A stretch of DNA of 64,000 nt, from positions 1,103,144 through 1,167,143 of the forward strand of contig NW_008705564.1 of assembly GCF_000186865.1 (NCBI RefSeq), written 5' to 3'. Of the stretch, positions 1 to 10,700 are shown one piece after another. The notes under the pieces are model-generated. The model was not told where the DNA came from. It saw only the letters and a list, made by a program, of their open reading frames with translations, and ran no database searches. The position numbers and the translations under genes are program-made. Each line of letters starts with the position of its first letter. Position 1 is the first letter of the stretch. The DNA is from Aureococcus anophagefferens. Taxonomy: Eukaryota; Sar; Pelagophyceae; Pelagomonadales; Pelagomonadaceae.

Positions 1-2
1 AC

Positions 3-3000
3 GTGGGATTGCGAGTCGCCGTCGAGGTCGTGCCGCGCCACGACGCCGAGGAGCCGCCGCCGGCGCTCTTCGTGCGCTACACCTTCGCCAACGGGGACCA
101 GGTGAGCAGCGCGGCTTTGGGCGGCCAGGGCGGGGACCCCCAGTGGAAGCCCCTGGGCCCCGGCGGCGGCATCGCCCCGGAGGACCGGGGCAGCCTCGAC
201 CCGCCCGAGGACGCCGTCGTCTACGGCCTCTCGAAGGACCACAACATCGCGGTCAACGACGAGGCGCTCGAGACGTTGAACGAGCAGCCCGTCGTCGCCT
301 TCTTTCTCGGCGTGCGCGGCGGCGCCGACGTCGCCGAGGGCGAGGACGCGCGGGACGTGAACTACGCGCACGCCGTCCACGTCGACCTGTCCGCGTTCCT
401 CGTCAACGAGTCGTCCGTCTGCGCCGTGCGCGACGCGGGCACCGTGCCCGACGTCGCCGCGCCGGCGGCGAAGCGCGCGGCCCACTGGGACGACGACTCC
501 GACGACGAGACGCTCGCGGAGCTGTCCGAGGACGCGCCGCGCGCGTGCGCGCCCGGCGGCGACGCGGCGGCGCGCAAGTTCTTCTCCTACTTCCGGGTCA
601 CCGTGTCCCTCGCCAACGAACAACAACCGCTGATGTCGCCGGACATGCTCCGGCGCCACAACCCGCTGAGCGTCCGCGCGGGCACCGTGCGGGGGCTGTG
701 TGGAAATCAACCACTGGTTTGGGGGGTCCCCACCAAACTTCAGAACTCTCTATCTCGGTCAAATCGACGTCGATTCGGCTGATTTTTGGACGAATCGATT
801 GCTCTCGTTGAGTTCTCGAAGCATAGAAGAAGAGCTTGCGTCGAAACCGTCGCATATGATCACATTGAAGTCGGGTTGAAGATTTGATTTCGACACAGGT
901 GCGCGGGCTGCCGGGCGTCCGCACCGACAGCGCGCCGCTGAAGAAGTACGTCGAGCCGTCGCCCCACGCGCTGCTCCAGACCTACTGCCGCGGCGCCTTC
1001 TTGGTTTTTCGCCCGCCTTTACTGCCCGGCGGCGACCCGGAGGAGCTCGCGCAGACGCGGCGGGGCCGCGCGACGCTCGCGCTCGGCCGCGCGTCGGCGA
1101 CGGATTTGCGGTTTTCCGCGGAGTCGATCCCCTTCGACCACACGGTGGCCTACCTCACGGGCACCATCGAGCGCGCCGTCCTGGAGGAGATGTTCGCGAC
1201 GAAGCCCGTGGTCGTCGAAGTCCACGACCGCGACCTGCTGCCGGACGAGCCCGCGGACGACGGCCACGCCGGCGACGACGCGGAGCAGCAGCGCGCGCTG
1301 GAGCGCATCTACGCGGCGCCGGACCTGTGCCTGGCGCAGTGGGAGGCCTTCCTGACGGCGCCCCGCGACGAGTTCGAGAAGGCGAAGAGGGCCGTGGCCT
1401 GGGCGAGCGGCTGGGGGGGACCGCGGTCCGCGGAGTCGGCGAGCAAGGACGACGGCGCGGCGCCGGCGCCGGCGGGCGACGGCGACGCGCCGGCCGACGA
1501 GGGCGACAAGGGCTCCGAGAAGGGGTCGCGGCCGAACACGGCGTCGGGCTCGCGCAAGGACGCCAAGGAGGACGACATCCCCCTGCCCCCCGACGCGTTC
1601 GAGGTCGACGCCTTATACCTCGAGGCGCTGCTGGCGTCCTGGGCCAAGGCGGGCGAGGACCACGCCCACGGCTTCGCCGAATTTCGCGTCGAGGGCCTGC
1701 TGGACTCCGCGGCGGCCCTGTCCAAGGCGTTCCGCACGGCGAACGGCCTCCAGGTCGCCGCGCCGCCGGCGAAGAAGGGCGCGAAGAAGCCCCAAAAGGT
1801 CGAGGAGGCCGAGGAGACGCCGGCGCCCGTCGCCGCGGCCGAGGGCGAGGAGCCGGCGCCGGACGGCTCCGTCGACGGCGACGACGGCGGTAGCCGGCCC
1901 CCGACGGGCGCGTCGGCGCGGTCGCTGAAAAAAAAAGTGTTGCCGGACTACGCGCCGTCGCTGCGGAAGCGGCCCGTCGTCGAAGCCAAAATGGACGTCA
2001 CGGCGCGGAAGCGTAGAGTGACGCCCAAGGGCGGCGTCGACGACTGGCGCCTCAACGACGCGCAGCGCCTCGCGGCCCGGCCCGGCGCGTACTCGGACGC
2101 GGCGTCCGAGGTCGCGCTCGTCGTCAGCAAAAGGGTGATTCAACGTCGCTTCAACGTGAGTGTTCCGCGCGCGCGCGTTCCGAAAAAAGCATCTACGCTT
2201 CGAGACCGTTCCGAGAGATGATCGCTCGTCCAAAAATCAGCCGAAACGAGCGGAAAACGACCGAGATAGGAGCCTTTGAAGTTGGGAATTTCGCACCCTT
2301 TTGCTGCCCAGGTCGCGCTCGTCGTCGCCATCGAGCGGCCCCTGCGCACGCTCAAGGAGGGCCTCTACTTCGACGGCGCCTTCTGGGAGAAGACGCTGGG
2401 CGACCAGCCCTTCCCCGTGCTCGCGTCGCCCGCGGGCTCGCTGAAGAAGGGCTCGAAGGACCGCAGGAAGAAGAAGAAGGGCGACGACGGCGACACAGTC
2501 GACACGGGCGCGAGCGGCGAGAAGAGCTCGCCCGCGGACAAGGGCGAGGCGCCCGCCTTCGACGGGGGCGACGACCACTCGCTCGACGGCACGGGCTCGC
2601 TCGGGAGCGGCACCGTCGGGAGCGGCACGACGCACTCCGGCGCGACGAAGACGTTCCACGAGGAGCCCATCCACTACCGCCTCGCGCCGTCGGCGGCGCC
2701 CTTCAGCCGCGCGGCGATCTTGTTCCCCTACGCGGACTCGGGCGTGCTCACGGCGATCACGGGCGCCGTCGACGACGTGAACACGCGGAGTTTAGGAGCG
2801 ACGATCACGGGCTCGCTCAAGAGCTACCAGCTGAGCCCGGAGGAGGTGAAGCTCGCGGGGACCGGCGAGCTCGACGTCGTCTGCGGCTTCCACGTCATCG
2901 ACTCCGACTGCCGCACCGTCGTCTTCGAGGGCTTGGCGTCGTCCGTCGCCGAGATCCTGGCGGCCGCGCCGCGGCGGGGCATCAACGACGGGTCCTACCG

Positions 3001-4675
3001 CATCCTCGCGGACGCTACCGTGCGCTTCACGCAGCGCCTCTTCACGGCCTTCAACACGGACCTGAAGAAGGTGCGCCTCCGCGAGCCGCTGCCCGTGCTC
3101 GCGGAGAGCCCGGAGATCTACAATCGGACCAAGGTCTCCGCGGAGTGCTTCGAGGCGCTGGATCGCCTCATGGACCTCCGGCGCGTGCCGTCGCTCAAGC
3201 AGCTGTCGCTGAACCGCTGCGGCGGCCTGCCCGAGGTCCACATGCTCATGCAGGTCGAATCGAAGTTCGGCGAACCGATCACGATGACGGACATCGACGG
3301 CCGGCCGCCGAAGGCCGTCGCGCGCGACGGCTCGCGGGCGGCGACGCCCACGGCGTCGCGGCGCGTCTCCAAGGACGGCGCGGCCGAGGACGCGGCCGAG
3401 GTCTCCGTGGATTTACCGGAAGCCGTCGCCAAGGCCGCGCAGTCGACGCGCCGCAAGGCCGCGACGGACACGAAGAACGACGCCTTCCTCCACGCGCTGG
3501 CGAACCGGACGACGCAGGACTACATGGCCCTCCGCCGCGAGGCCAACGCCGAGGCCGCCGCGGCGTACGAGGAGCGCAAGGCGCGCGTCGCCGCGGAGCG
3601 CGCCGCGGACAAGATCCCCGCGACCTACGTCTACAGCGGCCAGAAGCTCCAGTACACGGAGCTCAAGAAGGCGGAGCAGCGCGCGCGGCTCCGCAACGAG
3701 CGCAACGTCCTCTTCGTGCGGTCGAGCGACGCGCACGCGGACTACCTGTCGCTGACCGTGCCCTTGGTCGACGAGACGCGCCTGAAGCAGGACGCGGCGG
3801 CCGAGTCCAAGGCCAAGTGGAAGACGAAGCGGGGCTTCGTCTACCCGGCGCCCAAGCCGCCGGCGGAGTACAACGTGCACCCGAAGAAGCCGTCGGACGC
3901 GCGCGTCGTCGAGCTCAACGAGGAGTGGGTCGAGAACGAGTTCCAGGCCACGGACCTGGGCCGGTCCGACGACCCGTCGCTGCGCGTGGACCCGGCGCGC
4001 GACTTCGACACGATTCCGTCGAACGGCGCCATGGAGTTCGGGGGCCTGCGGCGGCCCAAGTTCGAGCGCGAGTACGACGGGAGCCACCTGGGCGACATCA
4101 CGCGGCTGCCCCGCGGCGCGATCCTCCAGGACAAGTACGGCGACACGGAGTACCTGCGGTCCGTGCACCTCTGCGGCGAGGGCCTCGCGGCCGAGGCCGC
4201 GGAGACGAAGCGCAAGGAGGAGGCGCTCTTCCGGTCCAAGGTCGTCGTCGACTCGCTCGACTTCAAGGTCGGCAACTTCCTGCAGATCGACCGGCCGAGC
4301 CAGACGGACCGGAACAAGGAGATCCTGCACGGGCCCGTCAAGTCGCGCGCGCTCAAGATCGTGCGCAACGCGAAGCTGCCGAGCGGCAAGTCCGTCAAGC
4401 TCCGGCCGCCGCCCTACTCCATGTTCAGCCAGGGCGAGTACGTCGAGGCCCACGACTTCGCCGAGGACCTCCGCCAGTACCCGGGCGAGTTCACGGCCAA
4501 GACGGAGACGGGCGACCCCCTCGACTTCCAGACCCACATCCACCGCGACGTCCTGCGCCGCGCGTCGGAGAAGATCCTCTCCCGGAAGGCCATCCAGCCG
4601 ACGACGTCCGCGGAGATCCAGGACGACTGCCGCTGGCACCCGGCGAGCCGCGGGCTCCAGGGGCTGGAGGGGTGA
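3..4675 (+). CDS. CFAP92-like protein (DUF4550-type), 5' end outside window
   Basis: Exons 3-686, 899-2110 and 2312-4675 join in frame (1419 codons plus TGA); the true start lies upstream of the window. Two introner elements form the introns. The protein is mostly charged, with Lys/Glu/Ala-rich linkers, and has a conserved block early in exon 3 running from ILFPYADSG through YQLSPEEVKLAG to GFHVIDSDCRTVVFEGL. That spacing (a pre-domain, then a basic loop, then a hydrophobic 'VFEGL' strand) resembles the DUF4550 region of the cilia- and flagella-associated protein 92 family. The family call is from recalled pattern only, so moderate. The rest of exon 3 is Arg/Lys-rich with no recognised catalytic motif. 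Its stop is 15 bp from the stop of the convergent ankyrin gene. If the call is right it is a structural axonemal protein. Confidence 0.5.
687..898 (-). mobile_element. Introner element 1 (family B, inverted), acting as intron
   Basis: 212-nt intron with donor GTGCGGGG and acceptor CGACACAG. The exon-side 8-9 nt at 687-695 (gtgcggggg) recur at 899-907 (gtgcgcggg) with one mismatch, the target-site duplication. Ends are inverted repeats (CTGTGTGGAAATCAA at left; the right end reads CTGTGTCGAAATCAA on the other strand). The interior is the reverse complement of the element at 55164-55364, so the same family splices in both orientations. Removal restores frame: ...AGT|VRGLPGVRTD. Confidence 0.9.
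2111..2311 (-). mobile_element. Introner element 2 (family A, inverted), acting as intron
   Basis: 201-nt GT-AG intron. The TSD gtcgcgct(c) is at 2111-2119 and again at 2312-2320; the match happens to extend to gtcgcgctcgtcgtc. The interior is the reverse complement of family A copies at 9189, 10588, 14968 and 20085. Ends pair as AGCAAAAGGGTG and CACCCTTTTGCT. The acceptor is CTGCCCAG after a pyrimidine-rich run. Splicing gives ASE|VALVVAIERPL in frame. Confidence 0.92.
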
Positions 4676-4690
4676 GGGGGTGCGCTAACC

Positions 4691-5455
4691 TTAATAGCCG
4701 CCTTCGGGACACAGGAAGGAGACGACGTGGCTCGCGGCGTCGAGCGGGAACGGCCGGGCCACGGCGGCGCGCCGCGCGCGCCGCGCCCGCTGCGGCTTCC
4801 CCGGCCTCGCCGGCCGCGGCGCGAGCTTGGCGACGAGGCCCGAGAGCACGCGGCGGTGCTTCGAGCACCACTGCTTCCAGTCGCCGGCGGCCCTGACGCC
4901 GTCGAGCAGGTGGCAGTACGGTGTCGCGGAGTGGTCTCTGCGAATATGCACGGGCTCGGCGCCCGCTCGGAGGAGGACTTTGACGAGTTCGCGATTGTCT
5001 CGGAGCATGGCGGCGAGCAGGGGCGTATTCCCCTCGTTGGTAGGCTCATCAGGGTGTGCACCGTACTTCAGGAGATCGTTGGCGGCAGACGCAGCACTTT
5101 TCTTGTCGATGCAAGAAGATGCAAGAAAAAGCGCGGACGTTCCTTCGTTGGTCTTCGCATTCGCGTCGGCGCCCGCGGCTAGTAAGACGAGAACGCAAGA
5201 GTGTGTGCGGTTAGCGCATGCGAGATGCAGCGGACGCCAACCGTCTTGATCCGGCCTTTCTAAGGACGGCTCGGCTCCGTTCTCTAACAAGAACTCGAGC
5301 ACTCTATGTTGCTCCAGAGCGACGGTGGTAAATAAAGATGAAATATAATCGCCATGGCTCGCATTTACATCGGCGCCTTGCTCTATAAATCTCCGAATTA
5401 CCTCGATGTCGTCATCCCCAAGAGCATAAAACATTTGTTCAGTGATTTCATCCAT
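4691..5455 (-). CDS. Ankyrin-repeat protein, tandem paralogue A
   Basis: 254 residues from the ATG at 5455 (MDEITEQMF), chosen because paralogues B and C align from an equivalent ATG; the open frame upstream is repetitive and not conserved. About five ankyrin units are visible, e.g. FIEQGADVNAS, LLENGAEPSLE, DGWRPLHLACAN and EGNTPLLAAMLRDNRELVKV. The last ~85 residues form a separate conserved block beginning HLLDGVRAAGDWKQWCSKHR, then a basic stretch (RARRARRAAVARP) and FPLDAASHVVSFLCPEGGY. Ankyrin repeats bind proteins; no enzymatic domain is seen. It heads into the 3' end of the CFAP92-like gene (15 bp between stops). Compared with B and C it differs in the very C-terminus (LCPEGGY versus WVPEGGS). 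Confidence 0.85.
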   Translation of the reverse strand: MDEITEQMFYALGDDDIEVIRRFIEQGADVNASHGDYISSLFTTVALEQHRVLEFLLENGAEPSLERPDQDGWRPLHLACANRTHSCVLVLLAAGADANAKTNEGTSALFLASSCIDKKSAASAANDLLKYGAHPDEPTNEGNTPLLAAMLRDNRELVKVLLRAGAEPVHIRRDHSATPYCHLLDGVRAAGDWKQWCSKHRRVLSGLVAKLAPRPARPGKPQRARRARRAAVARPFPLDAASHVVSFLCPEGGY

Positions 5456-5705
5456 GGCGTCGTGAAAGACGGCGCGCTGCTGAGGCGCCTCGCGCGGCGC
5501 AGCGCTGCGCGGCGCCTCGCGCGCCGCAGCGCTGTGGCGGCCCGCGACGAACTCGGCGCGGTGTCGCCGAAGGGGTGGCGCGCGGCGCCTTGGTCGCCCT
5601 GAGACGCGGCCCACCTCGTCTAGCTCTATCTCGTCGAATGATTCTGCATCTTGCACTTCATCTTGCCGTGCAAGCGAGCGGCCCGGTAGGGAAGCATGGT
5701 TCTTA

Positions 5706-6488
5706 CTAGGAACCACCTTCTGGGACCCAGAAGGACACGATGTGGCTCGCGGCGTCGAGCGGGAACGGCCGGGCCACGGCGGCGCGCCGGGCGCGTCCCG
5801 CGCGCTGCGGTCCCGGCTTTCCCGGCCGCGGCGCGAGCTTGGCGACGAGGCCGGAGAGCACACCGCGGTGTTTCGAGCACCACTGCTTCCAGTCGCCGGC
5901 GGCCTTGACGCCGTCGAGCAGGTGGTAGAACACTGCCCCGGGGTGGTCTCTGCGGTCTCTGCGTATTTCCACGGGCTCGGCGCCCGCTTGGAGGAGGACC
6001 TTGACGAGGTCGCGATTGTTTCGGAACATCGCGACGAGCAGGGGCGTATGCCCCGCCGTGGTAGGCTCATCAGCATGTGCGCCATACTTCAGGAGATCGT
6101 TGGCGGCAGACGCAGCACTTTTCAGGTCGCGGCAAGCAGATACAAGATAGAGTGCGGACGATCCATCGTTGGTCTTCGCATTCACGTCGGCGCCCGCGGC
6201 TAATAGGGCGGGAACGCAAGGAAATGTGCAGCTGTCCGTGAAATTAGAGCATGCGATATGCAGCGGACGCCAACCGTCTTGATCCGGCCTTTCTAAGGAC
6301 GGCTCGGCTCCGCTCTCTAACAAGAGCTCGACCGCTTCAACGCGCCCTCGACCAACAGCGGCACGTAAAAGCGACATGTGGCCGTTGGCCACATGGGTCG
6401 CATTTACATCGGCGCCTTGCTCTATAAGCCTCCGAAGTGCCTCGACGTCATCATCCGTAAGAGCACCAAACATTTGTATTTCATCCAT
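5706..6488 (-). CDS. Ankyrin-repeat protein, tandem paralogue B
   Basis: 260 residues from the ATG at 6488 (MDEIQMFGALTDDD). Ankyrin units include LIEQGADVNATH, LLLESGAEPSLERPDQDGW, LLAAGADVNAKTNDGSS and TPLLVAMFRNNRDLVKVLL. It ends in the family block HLLDGVKAAGDWKQWCSKHR ... FPLDAASHIVSFWVPEGGS. The C-terminal half is nearly identical at the DNA level to copy C, while ankyrin units have diverged by substitution and small insertions (CTFPCVP), a pattern expected of recent duplication plus gene conversion. The upstream GC-rich leader also matches that of copy A. No signal peptide or membrane segment. Likely a protein-binding adaptor; partner unknown. Confidence 0.87.
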   Translation of the reverse strand: MDEIQMFGALTDDDVEALRRLIEQGADVNATHVANGHMSLLRAAVGRGRVEAVELLLESGAEPSLERPDQDGWRPLHIACSNFTDSCTFPCVPALLAAGADVNAKTNDGSSALYLVSACRDLKSAASAANDLLKYGAHADEPTTAGHTPLLVAMFRNNRDLVKVLLQAGAEPVEIRRDRRDHPGAVFYHLLDGVKAAGDWKQWCSKHRGVLSGLVAKLAPRPGKPGPQRAGRARRAAVARPFPLDAASHIVSFWVPEGGS

Positions 6489-6704
6489 GGCGTCGTAGAA
6501 GACGGCGCGCTGCGCGGCGCCCCGCGCGGCGCAGCGCTGCGGCGGCCCGCGAAGAGCTCGGCGCGGTGTCGCCGAAGGGGTGGCGCGCGGCGCGTGGTCG
6601 CCTGTAGACGCGGCCCACACTCTGTCAGCTGAGCACGTCGAATGCCTCAGCACTTGCACTTCATCTTGCCGTGGCAGGCCGCGAAGATGAGAAACATGGT
6701 CTTA

Positions 6705-7508
6705 CTAGGAGCCACCTTCTGGGACCCAGAAGGATACGATGTGGCTCGCGGCGTCGAGCGGGAACGACCGGGCCACGGCGGCGCGCCGCGCGCGCCCCGC
6801 GCGCTGCGCTCCCGGCTTTCCCGGCCGCGGCGCGAGCTTGGCGACGAGGCCGGAGAGCACACCGCGGTGCTTCGAGCACCACTGCTTCCAGTCGCCCGCG
6901 GCCTTGACGCCGTCCAGCAGGTGGCGGAGGGGATGGTCGTGAATGTTGGCTATCTCGGCGCTAGCGCCCGCTCGGAGGAGGATCTTGACGAGGTCGTGAT
7001 TGTTTCGCTGGAGCGCGAAGCACAGGGGCGTCTTCCCGGCGGAGGTCTCTTCGTCGGGCCGTGCGCCGGCCTTGAGGAAAGCTGCGACAACAAGCGCGGC
7101 CCTTTCCATGTCGCGGTGAGCGGCTAAAATATGAAGCCCGGTGATGCCGCGATTCGTCTTCGCGTTCAGGTCGGCTCCGAAGGCGCCCAAGATAGGAGCA
7201 CAGCGCAACGACTTGTTCACGCACGCGATGTGCAGCGGTCTCCAGCCATCGTTATCCCGCGTTTCCAAGGTCGCGGTGGCGCCGCTCTGCAGCAAGAGCT
7301 CGACCACTTCAGACGCGTCCCGACTGATGCCGTATTTCAACAGCGACATGTCGGCGTTGAGGGAATACGTCCAGTTCACGTCGCCGCCCCGCGCGATCAG
7401 CGCGCGAAGCGTTGCGAGATCGTCGTCCTTCGCAGCCATCAACATGTTGTTCGCCATGTCGTCACCGTCAACATCATCCACGAAGTCATCGTCACTGACA
7501 TCTTCCAT
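6705..7508 (-). CDS. Ankyrin-repeat protein, tandem paralogue C
   Basis: 267 residues from the ATG at 7508. The N-terminus is acidic (MEDVSDDDFVDDVDGDD) and unlike A and B. Ankyrin units follow (LIARGGDVNWTY, LLLQSGATATLE, DGWRPLHIACVNKSLRC, AGKTPLCFALQRNNHDLVKI). The shared C-terminal block runs HLLDGVKAAGDWKQWCSKHR to FPLDAASHIVSFWVPEGGS and matches copy B almost exactly. Most divergent of the three in its repeats, so probably the oldest split, with the tail homogenised. It starts 240 bp from the divergent dynein-like gene, so 7509-7748 must hold both promoters; no TATA-like box is evident there. Confidence 0.87.
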   Translation of the reverse strand: MEDVSDDDFVDDVDGDDMANNMLMAAKDDDLATLRALIARGGDVNWTYSLNADMSLLKYGISRDASEVVELLLQSGATATLETRDNDGWRPLHIACVNKSLRCAPILGAFGADLNAKTNRGITGLHILAAHRDMERAALVVAAFLKAGARPDEETSAGKTPLCFALQRNNHDLVKILLRAGASAEIANIHDHPLRHLLDGVKAAGDWKQWCSKHRGVLSGLVAKLAPRPGKPGAQRAGRARRAAVARSFPLDAASHIVSFWVPEGGS

Positions 7509-7748
7509 GGCTACGAACCGACGCGGCGCTGCGCGGTGGCGGGTCGGGACGAGCCGGGCGCGGGTCGCGGCGCGGCGCGCGGCGCGGCGGTCGGGCTTGG
7601 ACGACTAGCCCAGCCTCTCCCAAGCGCGGGCCGGCGTCAAGGTCAACCAAAGTGCCGTCACCTCCAGCCCTCCAGCCCCGCCATCAAAACCGCCGGTGCT
7701 GCGGGAAGCATGAAGGCCTGATAGGAGCGCCACGCGCCGCCGCGGAGC

Positions 7749-10700
7749 ATGGGCGGCATCAGCGACGACTCGACGACCCTGACCTATGGCCAGGGCTCGG
7801 CGTCGCGGACGCTGCACCTCGACGTGCAGATGCCCGGCCAGCCGCCGCGGTCGGCCAAGGCCGGCGGCGCATCCCAGCACGTCGCGTGGCAGCCCAACGC
7901 GTTCCGCGTGAGCGCGCCGAAGCAGCAGCGGCCGGCGACGTCCGAGGGCCGCCTCGTGCGCGCCAACGCCGACGGGACGCCGTCGCCGGCCAAGGGCCGG
8001 CCGCCGTCCGCGCCGGCCGGCGGCGGGCCCGGGCCCGTGTTCACGGCGCCGGAGCGGCAGACGACGCCGCGCGAGCTCGTGAACCGCTTCATGCGCGAGA
8101 ACAACCGGCACCGGTCGCGGCCCAAGAGCCACGGCGGCCGCGGCCTCGGCTGGCGCGCGAGCAAGATCGCCCACCTGCAGCGCGAGGTCGACCGCGAGCC
8201 GCGGCCGTCGACGGCGCCCGCGACGTCGCCGCCGGGCGCGCTCGAGCCGCGGCCCCGGCCCGCGGCGGCGCCGCCGCTGCCCGCCGTGAGCTTCGCCGTG
8301 GACGGGCCGGAGACCGACGACGACCGGCCCCGGACGTCGCCCGCGGGCGCGCCGCCCGTGCCGCGCGACGACCCGCGGCTCGGCAAGCACAACCCCGCGG
8401 CCGCGGGCACGCACGCGAGCTTCCTCGAGTGGGAGGCCTTCCGGCGGCGCCTCCCCGGGGACCCGCCCGCGAGCGCGCGGCCGACGAGCCCCACCGTCGA
8501 GCGGTGGACGCGGCCGCCGAGCCGCCCGGGCACAGCGGCGCCGCGCGCGGCCGCCGAGGCCGGCGACGCCTTCCGCGGCCGGACGACGAAGGAGAAGCAC
8601 GTGGACTTCAACGACGAGCTCTCGAGCCTCCTCGAGCCCTGGGACGTCGAGAAGCACGTCACGGACGACTTCTTGATCGCCGCGCGCGTGCCGCGCGTGC
8701 CGAGCCTCGCGTCCGTGTCCACGGACGCGTCCTACCACACGAGGATCGGCGTCGTCATCCGCAAGGAGGACGTGCTGCTTTCCGAGCCGCGCTGGCTCGA
8801 CCCCCTGGTCCAGCACATGCTCGTCGCCGCGCGGAGGGACCGGCACGTGAAGACGACGCTCTGCGGCGTGTCGCGCTTCGACCTCGCGACGCTCAACGGC
8901 CTCAAGCCGACGAGCTGGAACCCCTACGACCTCGTCGTCGTCTCCGCGACGAACGTGGAGAAGATGCTCGACGTCAAGGGGCTCGACGTCGACGAGCGGG
9001 ACGCGGCGCGCGCGCGCGCGTTGCCCGACGAGTTCGGCTTCTCCAAGTTCGGCGTGGGCTTCGTGACGCTGAGCAGCACGGGCGCCATGTACTACTCGCC
9101 GCGGGACGTGCCGCGGACGCTCGCCGCGCCGGCTCTGACGGCGACGCCCGGCGAGTTCGTGGACCTCGAGGCCTACGAGCGCGAGGCGCGGGGCGGGAAA
9201 AGAGGGCGACATGCCCAACTTCAAAGGCTCCTCTCTCGGCCGTGTTCCACTCGTTTCGGCTGATTCTTGGACGAGCGATCACCTCTTGGAACGGTCTCGA
9301 AGCATGGATGTTTTTTTTTCCGGAACGCGCGCGCGCGGAACACTCATGTCGAAGCGAACGTGAATCACTCTTTTCCCGCCCAGGCGAGGCGCGGCTCTAC
9401 CACTTCGTGAAGAAGCTCCACGTCTTCAAGAACTACTGGCTCTGGCGCATGTTCGGCGCCTGGCATCGCGTGCTCTCGCGGCAGCGGTTCGCGCGGCACC
9501 GGGACGCGCTCTGCGCCGCGCGCCTCGACGACGGCGTGCTGGTCGCGGCGCTGGCGCGCGCGACGTGGGAGCTCGGGGACTTGGAGGACGCGCCGCTCCA
9601 CGTGACGCGCGCGGAGCTCGCCTGGGCCGCGTCCGACGCGCTGGAGCGCATTTTGGACAAGGACGCGCGCGACCGGAAGCGGGAGGCGGAGGCGGAGAAG
9701 CTCGGGGCCGCGGCGCCGGCGACGCCGCGCGCGATGGCGAACCCGGCGTTCGCGGCGGAAAACGCGTCGTCCGACGAGAGCAGCGACGGCGACGACAGCT
9801 CGGACGAGTCGACGGCGTCGAGCGAGCGGCCCGACGCGCTGGCGGCTTTGAACGAGGCCGAGGCGCCCGCGCTGAGCCCCCAGGGTTCGGTGGGGTCGCC
9901 GTCCGCGTCCACCGCGGAGTACGTCGACCCGCACGTGCTCCACCGCGTCAAGTTCTTGGCGGACCAGTCGCTCGCCGAGGGCGTCGAGCCCGCGGTGTTC
10001 GTCGGCGCGCAGATCGCCGTATTACGGCGCGTGCAGCGCGACGCGGACGCGACGTCGGACCGCCTCGCGGCCGTGATCAAGCACGCGACGGCGACGCTCC
10101 TGGCCGAACAGAAGCTCAGCCTCCACCCGCGCAAGGCGAGCCCCCACGCGGCCTACGAGACGGCGGAGCGGGAGCGGAGCCTGCGCCAGAGCATGCGCCT
10201 CGCGGGCGGCACGGGCTACCTCGCCGCGCGGAGCACGGCGTCGACGGTCGTCCGCGCGTCCGTCGTGGGAGAAGACCTCACGGACGACGAGCTGCTCGCC
10301 GCGGCGGCCTGGGGCGGCGTGCCGACCTACTACACGGACACGGCGCGGCGCCGGACGCTGATCACGAAGCTGAGCCGGTTCCGGCGGCTCGTGGAGTTCA
10401 TGTTCTTAGGCGCGTACCGCGTGCTCGCGATCCGCTACGCGAGGGAGCTCGAGCGGTGGTACGACGACCTGCGATTGCAGGCCGAGACCGTCAAGAAGCC
10501 CGACGACGACGCGAACGACGACGGCGAGGAGCCCGAGCCCGTCTTCGACATCCACGAGCCCATCTACCCGCCGCTGCAGGTCGCGATCAGGGCAGGACAA
10601 GAGAGCGAAATTCCCAACTTCAAAGGCTCATATCTCGGCCGTTTTCCACTCGTTTTGGCTAATTCTTGGACGAGCGATCAACTCTCGGAACGGTCTCGAA

